Positions 30,604-37,530 of a DNA stretch of 37,530 bases are shown one piece after another. Under the pieces are notes generated by a model that saw nothing but the letters and a program-made list of their open reading frames with translations, was not told the DNA's origin and did not search any database. Location of the stretch: positions 1-37,530 of the forward strand of contig CAKSST010000018.1 in the NCBI GenBank assembly GCA_934489895.1, given 5' to 3'. The DNA is from an uncultured Eubacteriales bacterium. GTDB taxonomy: Bacteria; Bacillota; Clostridia; Oscillospirales; Acutalibacteraceae. The first letter of the stretch is position 1. The number at the start of each line of letters is the position of its first letter. The translations under genes and the position numbers were made by a program.

Positions 30604-32391
30604 ATGATTAATAAACTACCAAAACAGATTTTTAATGAGTATGCCGTGGGCAATAGTTTTAAAATGCATCTTGGTGACAAGGGGCTTAATGAGCAAAGCA
30701 GAATTAATGAGAGGTTTTATGTAGGCGACCAGTGGCACGGAGCTAAATGTGGAAACGAAAGACCCCTTGTAAGACATAACATAATTAAAAGAATAGGCGA
30801 GTACAAAACAGCGGTTATTGGTGCAAATCCGATAGCTGTGAATTTCTCTGCAGACGGAATTCCCAATATTATTGAAGAAAATGATTCTGAAAGCACAAAA
30901 AATGCCATTTTAAAAGGCGAGTATCATTTAAATGCGATACCTGATAACAGAGAAATTAATTTTATTATGTCTACTCTTTCGGATTATTTTAATGTTACAG
31001 CTGAAAGAGTTAAACTTGAAGATATTAAGGAGCAGGCACTTAGAAACGCATATATTTCCGGTACCTGCGTGATATACACATATTGGGATGAAACTGTCCC
31101 GACAGGTTTGTTTGCTGATTATGAACACAGACTGACTATAAAGGGAGATATAAATTGTGAAGTTTTGGACATAGAAAATCTCACATTCGGCGATCCTAAT
31201 AATGATAACGTACAAGCACAACCTTACATAATAATTGCGCAGCGAAAAGGTGTTGAACAATTAAAGCTTGAAGCACAAAACAATCATCGTCCGAAATATG
31301 AGATTGATAGCATAAGAGGAGACCGTGATTTTGACGGAATGGCAGGACAAAGAGCGCAGAATGAACCTGAAAATTCTAAAAAAGCGGTTGTTTTAACAAA
31401 ATTATGGAAAGAGCAGAATAGTGACGGAAAAATTTCGGTTAAGGGTATAAGAGTTACCGAAAATGCTGTAATACGCGACGAATGGGATTTGGGACTAAAT
31501 AATTATCCTTTAGCAAAAATGTCCTGGGAGCGCCGCCGCTCATCCATATACGGTGACAGCGAAATCACTTATTTAATACCAAATCAGATAGCAATTAATC
31601 GAGCGCTCACAGCGTCAGTATGGTCTATGATAGTTATGGGTATGCCAATACTTATAAAAGACGCGGATGTAATAAGCGGTAATGTCACAAATATGCCCGG
31701 ACAAATTATTGACGTAAATTGCGGCGGCACAGGTGTCGGAGGAGCAATAAGCTATCTAACTCCGCCGTCATTCAGCGGTCAGTTTGATAATATGATTCAG
31801 TCCTTAATAACTAATACGTTGTCACAGTCGGGCGCAAATGATGCAGTGTTGGGTAATGTAAGACCCGATAATTTATCAGCAATTGTTGCCGTAAGAGAGG
31901 CGGCTTTGATGCCGCTGCAGACTGTGCAAAACAGATTTTATCAGCTTTGTGAGGATGTTGCACGTATATGGCTTGATTTTTGGGTACATAAGTATGGTAA
32001 TAGGAAAATTAAGATTTCGGACAACAGGGGAGTTTGGTATTTGCCGTTTGATAGCAAAAGATACCGTGATTTAATTGTTTCGGTTAAGGTGGATGTCGGC
32101 GCTTCTACATTATGGGGTGAGGCACAGGTAATAAGTACCCTGGATAATCTTCTTGCAAATAATATCATTACTCCCGAACAGTATTTTGATCGTTTACCTA
32201 AAGGATTGGTCCCTGATATAGACGGACTTAAAAATGATTTTAAGCAGAAAAATATGGCTGAAGACGGCAAAATTGACTTTAATAAAATACTTTCAGCGCT
32301 CACAGAAGAAGAAAAAGAGATTTTTAATGGATTATCTTATGAAGAACAGCAACAAATGCTTGAGCATGCAGTAATGGAGGCAGCAAAATGA
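30604..32391 (+). CDS. phage portal protein
   Basis: About 595 residues. Forms the dodecameric DNA gate of the head. Portal-like features are RFYVGDQWHGAKC and RPLVRHNIIKRIGEYKTAV near the N-terminus, AYISGTCVIYTYWDE, DIENLTFGDPNNDN, PLAKMSWERRRSSIYGDSEI, and PLQTVQNRFYQLCEDVARIW in the helical C-terminal part. Length and motifs suggest the P22/podovirus-like portal class. ATG 30604 follows GGGAGAAGGAT. It overlaps the adaptor gene by 4 nt. Confidence 0.85.
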   Translation: MINKLPKQIFNEYAVGNSFKMHLGDKGLNEQSRINERFYVGDQWHGAKCGNERPLVRHNIIKRIGEYKTAVIGANPIAVNFSADGIPNIIEENDSESTKNAILKGEYHLNAIPDNREINFIMSTLSDYFNVTAERVKLEDIKEQALRNAYISGTCVIYTYWDETVPTGLFADYEHRLTIKGDINCEVLDIENLTFGDPNNDNVQAQPYIIIAQRKGVEQLKLEAQNNHRPKYEIDSIRGDRDFDGMAGQRAQNEPENSKKAVVLTKLWKEQNSDGKISVKGIRVTENAVIRDEWDLGLNNYPLAKMSWERRRSSIYGDSEITYLIPNQIAINRALTASVWSMIVMGMPILIKDADVISGNVTNMPGQIIDVNCGGTGVGGAISYLTPPSFSGQFDNMIQSLITNTLSQSGANDAVLGNVRPDNLSAIVAVREAALMPLQTVQNRFYQLCEDVARIWLDFWVHKYGNRKIKISDNRGVWYLPFDSKRYRDLIVSVKVDVGASTLWGEAQVISTLDNLLANNIITPEQYFDRLPKGLVPDIDGLKNDFKQKNMAEDGKIDFNKILSALTEEEKEIFNGLSYEEQQQMLEHAVMEAAK

Positions 32392-32756
32392 CAGCAAATG
32401 ATATTTTTAAAAGAGCATTGACTTTGTTGGGATATGTAAACGGAAACGGTGAAATATCAGGATATGATGAGCTGAAAAAACGCTGTATTGCAACGGTTAA
32501 TATTATATATGCTGATTTGTTTTACGCGCTGGGCCGCGAAGGCTTTAAAATGCTGGATAATTCTTTAGAAAATGTAGAATTGCCTGAGAGAGTGCTGAAT
32601 GATGTTATGCCATATGGCGTGGCAATGCTTATATCGCAAAGTGAGAATGATGCAGATTCACAACAACTGTATGCGAGTATTTATAACAAAAAAAGGGCAT
32701 CCGTCCGCGCGGCAAAGAGCGTGGAGGATGTTTTGCCGAAGGGTAGTGATTATTAA
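32388..32756 (+). CDS. head-tail adaptor (connector)-like protein
   Basis: A 122-residue helical protein beginning TANDIFKRALTLLGYVNGNG, with a second helix set at RVLNDVMPYGVAMLISQSEN. Position between portal and the large tail protein and the size match gp4/gp6-type adaptors, as in P22-like phages. Start and stop overlap both neighbours (ATGA and TAATG), so the block is translationally coupled. Confidence 0.68.
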   Translation: MTANDIFKRALTLLGYVNGNGEISGYDELKKRCIATVNIIYADLFYALGREGFKMLDNSLENVELPERVLNDVMPYGVAMLISQSENDADSQQLYASIYNKKRASVRAAKSVEDVLPKGSDY

Positions 32757-35035
32757 TGTATCCGCAAATAAACAGAACGCCTTTATACAGAGTTATAATT
32801 CCTGAATTTTCAACAGGTGTAAATTATAGAGACAGTTTTTCTTTGGTTGATGATAACCAACTGACTGATGTTAAAAACATGTGGTACCAAAAGGCAATGT
32901 TACGCACAAGACCCGGGCTTTGTACTGAAGAGGATAATTATTTTGCTACTATACTGTACGATGACGATACAGAACTTAACGAGATAACGTCAGATGTAAG
33001 AACAACGGATGTATACAGAACAGTCAATGGCGTGAAGCAAAGGCTGATAATGGCGTTTGTAAAAAATGAAAAGATGCATCCGGACCGCGTTAAATTTGCT
33101 TTTGTTGGTGAAGACGGAAGCGTTGCCCGTTTATCTTCATTGCCGTACATAGTAACATCTGATTTAAAACAGTGTCCCGATTTGGAAAACTGTATTGCTT
33201 TTATGAACGGTGATGATTTATGGTTACTTACTCAATATGGCGGACAGGCAGATGATGTAAGGCCAAACGGATTCAAATACGATTTTGAGGCAGATGTCTG
33301 GAAGGTTTTATCTGATGAAGATTTTTATGCACCGACAATTTTTATAAACGGTACCGCACAAAAAATGATTGTTAATAACGAAAAATATTCAACTAACGGA
33401 GATATGATCGAGAGCTATAATCTCTTGGGTAATAAATATAAAGTGTATTTTGACGGTTATGCTGACGCGGGAAACACCCGTTTTGTGCTGCCTACTACTC
33501 TTGCAAATTGCAAAAAGATTGAGGTTAAACATACCGCTGCAGATAAAAATGTCTACACTCATACATTTAATTGGGATTTGGGCAGTATTCCTGTTGAGCA
33601 TAGTACGGTCGATATGGGCGGCGGTGTATGGGCTTACCTCGGTGCGACAGGTGTGCAAGATGACGGTGTACGTCTTGTTGTTGCCAATATGGGCGAAGAG
33701 GACCTTATTGCAATATATTTTATTGATGCAGACAATAAGGAGGTTGAAGGCTTTTCAAATGAATCAGGACTCGACAATAACATTGAGGTTACCGTATACA
33801 CAAAGGATTTGTATTGTGACGTGGCAAGATGTAAATTTTCAACCTGGTACGGCGGCAATGCATCGGGATTAAATGGCGGCACGAGATTATTTGTTGCAGG
33901 TGACAGTGAGCATCCGAACAGAATACTTTGGTCTGATTTAAACAATCCGCTTTATTTCCCCGAAAATAATTATGCCTACATAGGAAATGATGACCAGGCT
34001 GTAACGGCATTTGGCAAGCAAGGTGAGATGCTCGTTATTTTTAAAGAGCGCGAAATTTATTACACCTATTATGTTCCGGGTAACAGTACAACGGCAGAGG
34101 ATGTGATAAATCAAAAAGTTATTGATTTGGCGGCAAATTCTGCAACATTCCCTGTTATACAGATACATTCGGAGATAGGGTGCGATTGTCCGGGTACCGT
34201 AGCGCTGTGCCAAAACAGGCTTGTTTGGGTAACATCAACAGGTAAGGTTTATACACTTGCAAACAACAATCAGTACAGTGAACTTAACGCAGTTGAAATA
34301 TCAGGGCTGTTGGGACAAAAACTACGAGAGATTGGCTCCAAAACGCTTAAGTCTGCTTGTGCAGCAGATTGTGATGAACATTATTATATCGCAGTTGAAA
34401 ATAGGGTGTTCGTTCTTGATTACGGCAACAACGGATTGTCTTATATGGCTTCATATGGTGGATATGATTCGGCGGTTAAACGTCTTGCCTGGTATATATG
34501 GGAATTGCCTTGTTGTATTGATATGATTGCTTCTTGCGGACTTGCATTAATTGCAGCATCTGTTTTTATAAAGGATACAGGTTCGAGCAGGTTTTCTTAT
34601 ACTACGGTGTTTAGATTTTCTGATAATGAATATAAGGATACATTGCTGGAATGTGAGATTGGTAACATGTTTATGACTGTAGGCAAAGATACTAACATGA
34701 ACGAAATCATGCATAAAACGCAAAAAGATATAAGCTGTATGTTGCAAACTAAAACTTTTGACTTTAAGCGCGCAGACTGCAACAAAAAGATATATCAAAT
34801 ATACATACAACTTGGCAACTGTGAAAAACCTGTAACCGTAGTGTTTTACACAGATAAGGAAGATGTATACGATTGTAAGATTCTTAAGAAAATTAAAAGC
34901 GGCGATATTGAGACTTTGAGAATTTTACCACAATTGCCGCACATTTCACGGTTTGGAATAATGATGGAATGTGAAGGAGTATTTAGTTTGGATGGCATAA
35001 CAATCAATTATAAACCTTTGGGGAGTGTGATGTAA
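32756..35035 (+). CDS. large beta-rich tail/DNA-stabilisation protein
   Basis: A 759-residue beta-rich protein. The N-terminal PEFSTGVNYRDSFSLVDDNQ opening and repeated segments such as RLFVAGDSEHPNRILWSDLN, GEMLVIFKEREIYYTYYVPG and NRLVWVTSTGKVYTLANNNQ look like propeller blades. This fits tail-tube-B or packaged-DNA-stabilisation (T7 gp12/P22 gp10-like) proteins. No single family is certain. Position after portal and adaptor supports a role at the tail neck of a short-tailed phage. Confidence 0.62.
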   Translation: MYPQINRTPLYRVIIPEFSTGVNYRDSFSLVDDNQLTDVKNMWYQKAMLRTRPGLCTEEDNYFATILYDDDTELNEITSDVRTTDVYRTVNGVKQRLIMAFVKNEKMHPDRVKFAFVGEDGSVARLSSLPYIVTSDLKQCPDLENCIAFMNGDDLWLLTQYGGQADDVRPNGFKYDFEADVWKVLSDEDFYAPTIFINGTAQKMIVNNEKYSTNGDMIESYNLLGNKYKVYFDGYADAGNTRFVLPTTLANCKKIEVKHTAADKNVYTHTFNWDLGSIPVEHSTVDMGGGVWAYLGATGVQDDGVRLVVANMGEEDLIAIYFIDADNKEVEGFSNESGLDNNIEVTVYTKDLYCDVARCKFSTWYGGNASGLNGGTRLFVAGDSEHPNRILWSDLNNPLYFPENNYAYIGNDDQAVTAFGKQGEMLVIFKEREIYYTYYVPGNSTTAEDVINQKVIDLAANSATFPVIQIHSEIGCDCPGTVALCQNRLVWVTSTGKVYTLANNNQYSELNAVEISGLLGQKLREIGSKTLKSACAADCDEHYYIAVENRVFVLDYGNNGLSYMASYGGYDSAVKRLAWYIWELPCCIDMIASCGLALIAASVFIKDTGSSRFSYTTVFRFSDNEYKDTLLECEIGNMFMTVGKDTNMNEIMHKTQKDISCMLQTKTFDFKRADCNKKIYQIYIQLGNCEKPVTVVFYTDKEDVYDCKILKKIKSGDIETLRILPQLPHISRFGIMMECEGVFSLDGITINYKPLGSVM

Positions 35036-35916
35036 TGGCAAAATCTTATGAAGAATGGCTTAAGGAAATTAAGGCGCAGAATGAAACTGCGTTAAATCAG
35101 AAAATAACGCAATACAATAATGTGATAGATCAAGAAATTGCGGATCAGAATCAAATTTATAATGACAAAATATCTCAGACTAAAAATGATTATGAGTCTT
35201 TGTATGATTTAAACGAAGTGCAAAAAATTGTTAATCAGAAAGCTATAGCTGAAAAAATTTCAAATATTGGACTGACGGATTCCGGATTAAACAAAACTCA
35301 ACAAACCGCTGTACAACTATCATATTCAAACAATAAATCGGCGTTGGAATATAAAGAGCAGATGGCAATAACCTCACTGAAAACACAGCTCGCACAGTAT
35401 GTATCTCAGGCGTTGGGTAAGAAATCTGATAATGAGATAAAAGTGAGGGAAGAATATGCTGCTAATGCGCAAAAACAAGCAAAAGAACTGTACGAAGCAG
35501 AGTTAAAAGCAGAAACTGAGAGGATGGAACTTGAGAAAGATGCTAAAATAGCTGCAGAAAAAGCTGCGGAAAAAGCTGCGGAAAAAGCTAATTCAACTTC
35601 TACTTCCAAAAGAAAAGAAGCAATTAAGTATTTAAAGGAAAACTTTAAAGACATTTATAATAATTACAAAGGTAATTACAGTGCGAAGAAATTATCGACG
35701 GTTTTTGGGGAGCTTGCGCAGGCGGAAAAAGAATACGGATTATCTGCTTTTGAGTGCATTGGCATTTTGTCAAAAGCAAATATTGAATATGATGATTATG
35801 TTGAATGGAAAAATAAAAAGACATCATATGACAATGAAGATGAGAAAAAATTCATAGCGGGTGTTAATTATGATCCTATATGGTTGAGAAAAGATTATAT
35901 TAAATATGTGAGGTAG
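35035..35916 (+). CDS. phage coiled-coil structural protein
   Basis: A 293-residue protein dominated by coiled coil (about 1-190), with A-A-E-K repeats near 172-185 encoded by a 12-bp tandem repeat. The C-terminal third (YLKENFKDIYNNYKGNYSAK onward) looks globular. It could be an internal ejection protein or a tail-needle/fibre stalk. No family is recognised. Its start overlaps the upstream stop by 1 nt. Confidence 0.6.
   Translation: MAKSYEEWLKEIKAQNETALNQKITQYNNVIDQEIADQNQIYNDKISQTKNDYESLYDLNEVQKIVNQKAIAEKISNIGLTDSGLNKTQQTAVQLSYSNNKSALEYKEQMAITSLKTQLAQYVSQALGKKSDNEIKVREEYAANAQKQAKELYEAELKAETERMELEKDAKIAAEKAAEKAAEKANSTSTSKRKEAIKYLKENFKDIYNNYKGNYSAKKLSTVFGELAQAEKEYGLSAFECIGILSKANIEYDDYVEWKNKKTSYDNEDEKKFIAGVNYDPIWLRKDYIKYVR
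35551..35586 (+). repeat. 12-bp tandem repeat inside the coiled-coil gene
   Basis: Three consecutive copies of GCTGCRGAAAAA (35551-35562, 35563-35574, 35575-35586) encode A-A-E-K units. The first differs by one base. Confidence 0.85.
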
Positions 35917-35922
35917 ATGGAT

Positions 35923-37203
35923 ATGTCTGTAAGAAAAATACAATATTTACTCTCTGTAAAAGGAATTGAACCACATACAATCCAACAAGGCGGACGACAG
36001 TATGAACATAATGCAACGAGCGTTGATTTTGTTATTCCGTTTGAATTATATTCCTTGATTAATGGTATTGGTGAAAACAAAAGCGTATTGTTCAGAGTGG
36101 ATGCTGTTGACGGCGAGGGCGGTTATCACGTATCAGAAACGATAGAGCCGTTATTATCTGCAGACAGCACAGAAGAATACCATTTGATTTATAGTATCCC
36201 GTATGATGTATCGTCAATCGGCGGCACTTGTCAGCTTACAGTGGTTGCAACGAGAATGGACGAGAACAGCGCTGAGGAAATGATATATTGCTCTGAAACG
36301 GCGTTTATTCAATTCAGCCATGTATCCCGCAGCAGTTTACAGCATGATAAGTTTAAATCAGAATTAGGCGGCATTTTGAACGAAGCCAAGGGATATATGA
36401 TTGAATCGGCAGCAATCAATGACAACGGTGAATTATTTGTTAAGTATGCAAACGGCAAAACAATCAGCGTGGGTATCTCAAATATTTTAACAATGGCAAC
36501 CATTGAGGCGGTATTAAAGGCAACAAGCGATGCAAATGCCGCGGCTGACAGTGCAAACAGTGCGGCACAAAAAGCTAATGTAGCGGCTGACGATGCGGCC
36601 GCAGTAAGAAAAGAGGTTGAAGAGGGGGGCTTTATTGAGTCGCTTAAGGAACAAAATAACGGTGAAAAGTTCAAGTTTTGGGCAGGTACACAAACAGAAT
36701 ACGATGCATTAGAAACAAAGCCGGAAAATACATTTTGCATTGTTGTAGATGGCAATATAGCAAAACCAGGAAAGCTTTTGTGGAAATATATAGTAGGTTC
36801 CGGCCAAGTTTATTCAGACATTGCTAATATCCTAAATGATACCACAAAATACACAGCCATTAATGCCACTATCCGATATTTGCCAACAACGTTAAATAAT
36901 TTGATTAATATTTTATTAACGCTTGATAATATTGAAGAGGATGATTCGTCGGGAATAAAAACATATACATATACGGGTGATACAACACATTTCGGTTTAA
37001 TTCCTCCAATTGGTGCTTCTTCAGCAATGATTGACTATGGGATAACATTAACTATTGAGGTAGATACAGAAGGTACTGCATCAGGAACAGTTTCAGTGTA
37101 TAGCGTGTACATTGAGGAAAGCAATCCTATTCATAACTCAGCAACATATCAAATAGAGACTGATGATAGCGTCCGTATCACAAAATTGATGGGTTTGTGT
37201 TAA
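35923..37203 (+). CDS. tail fibre / baseplate-upper-protein-like protein
   Basis: About 426 residues. The N-terminal beta domain (about 1-140: ATSVDFVIPFELYSLINGIG, GGTCQLTVVATRM) resembles BppU-type attachment domains. An alanine-rich coiled coil follows (SDANAAADSANSAAQKANVA, about 204-233). A KFWAGTQTEYDALETKPENT segment is typical of phage upper fibre proteins. The C-terminal part is beta-rich and probably receptor-facing. ATG 35923 has 9-nt spacing to GAGG (35910-35913), and ATG 35917 is possible. Confidence 0.72.
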   Translation: MSVRKIQYLLSVKGIEPHTIQQGGRQYEHNATSVDFVIPFELYSLINGIGENKSVLFRVDAVDGEGGYHVSETIEPLLSADSTEEYHLIYSIPYDVSSIGGTCQLTVVATRMDENSAEEMIYCSETAFIQFSHVSRSSLQHDKFKSELGGILNEAKGYMIESAAINDNGELFVKYANGKTISVGISNILTMATIEAVLKATSDANAAADSANSAAQKANVAADDAAAVRKEVEEGGFIESLKEQNNGEKFKFWAGTQTEYDALETKPENTFCIVVDGNIAKPGKLLWKYIVGSGQVYSDIANILNDTTKYTAINATIRYLPTTLNNLINILLTLDNIEEDDSSGIKTYTYTGDTTHFGLIPPIGASSAMIDYGITLTIEVDTEGTASGTVSVYSVYIEESNPIHNSATYQIETDDSVRITKLMGLC

Positions 37204-37217
37204 GGGAGGTTATGAAT

Positions 37218-37530
37218 ATGATTTATTATAACGGAAACTCAATTGCAGATTTAAATGCAAATATTACAATGTGTGAAGTTGATGAGCATTACGACCCAAC
37301 AAGCACAAATGCTCAAAGCGGTATAGCGGTAGCAGAGGCAATAAGTGCGTCTGCCGATAATGGATTTTTTGGCATTACAGATGTTGGAATAATATATCTT
37401 AAACCCGAATATCGCGGCTTGAGTACTACATCAGCGAATATGCCATATTCAACAAGTGATAATGGTGTAGGTAACGCAGGAACACTTAAAGGAAAATTAC
37501 CAAGAATATTGACAATTCCTAACGAGGTAA
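37218..37530 (+). CDS. tail/fibre protein, partial (3' end outside window)
   Basis: Runs off the right edge. ATG 37218 is 7 nt from GGGAGGT (37204-37210), while ATG 37212 is too close. The protein starts MIYYNGNSIADLNANITMCE and contains YDPTSTNAQSGIAVAEAI, a motif common in phage fibre proteins of gut Firmicutes, where it marks the join between repeated modules. About 104 residues are visible. Function of the missing part is unknown. Confidence 0.7.
   Translation, partial: MIYYNGNSIADLNANITMCEVDEHYDPTSTNAQSGIAVAEAISASADNGFFGITDVGIIYLKPEYRGLSTTSANMPYSTSDNGVGNAGTLKGKLPRILTIPNEV

Larger units (their letters stand above)
24643..37530. mobile_element. prophage or phage-derived particle element (left part; right end outside window)
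   Basis: A continuous set of phage genes runs from a minus-strand Xre repressor through small regulators, a late regulator, TerS/TerL, scaffold, capsid, portal, adaptor and tail/fibre genes. No integrase, excisionase, primase, helicase or single-strand-binding gene appears between repressor and terminase. The left edge is placed just after the malQ terminator. No att core can be identified because the right junction is not in view. The gene set combines a PBSX-like regulatory start with podovirus-like head genes. Confidence 0.8.

Noticed and set aside
1..37530. CRISPR array or insertion sequence with transposase
   Set aside because: No regularly spaced direct repeats and no transposase motifs were found. 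The only tandem repeat seen is the 12-bp one inside a phage gene.

Overview
The window reads as a chromosome segment of an anaerobic low-to-mid GC Firmicute, most likely a clostridial gut bacterium (Oscillospiraceae-like). The grounds are: an SRP/ribosome-maturation gene block of the Bacillus/Clostridium type (ylxM-ffh-rpsP-khpA-rimM-trmD); an HPr carrying both His15 and Ser46; rubrerythrin and an Mrp-type Fe-S carrier; strong GGAGG ribosome binding sites with many TTG/GTG starts; and near-consensus TTGACA-17-TATAAT promoters. Species cannot be read from the sequence.

Layout. 1-2908: a partial 8-oxoguanine DNA glycosylase (minus strand, runs off the left edge), a small one-pass membrane protein and an orphan oligopeptide-binding lipoprotein. 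3007-6608: the SRP/rpsP/trmD operon behind a perfect promoter, with an intrinsic terminator between khpA and rimM. 6697-7320: HPr and tRNA-Pro(GGG). 7415-13875: a catabolic-looking island made of a GpsA-like dehydrogenase, a divergent AraC regulator, a creatinase-like M24 protein that has lost metal ligands, an ASRT (sensory-rhodopsin-transducer family) protein, a creatininase-family hydrolase, a DUF4432 mutarotase-like protein and a nucleoside hydrolase. The substrate is unknown. 14154-18620: a MoxR ATPase / DUF58 / transglutaminase-like membrane protein trio. 18621-19465: hairpin-rich DNA with a decayed GyrI-like gene. 19466-19865: tRNA-Ser(GCT) and tRNA-Ser(TGA) on the minus strand, divergent from tRNA-Lys(TTT). 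20101-24637: a histidine phosphatase, a YczE-like membrane protein, Mrp, rubrerythrin and MalQ.

24643 to the right edge is a tailed-phage element: Xre repressor, small Cro-like protein, two small Cys-rich proteins, a sigma-like late regulator, TerS, TerL, scaffold, capsid with a C-terminal Ig-like domain, portal, adaptor, a large tail/stabilisation protein, a coiled-coil protein and two fibre-type proteins. No integrase or replication gene lies between repressor and terminase, so the left part resembles PBSX-type elements, while the head genes look podovirus-like. The right end lies outside the window.

The most noteworthy signal is a pair of matching non-coding modules at 26321-26402 and 28417-28484. 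Each has a GGACAA box exactly 19 nt before a TATAAT-like hexamer, followed at once by a short terminator hairpin, and each stands before a structural-gene block just downstream of the late-regulator gene. This fits regulator-dependent late transcription with leader termination or antitermination. The second candidate is the AraC-linked island, which pairs a creatinase-like and a creatininase-like protein with sugar- and nucleoside-type enzymes.
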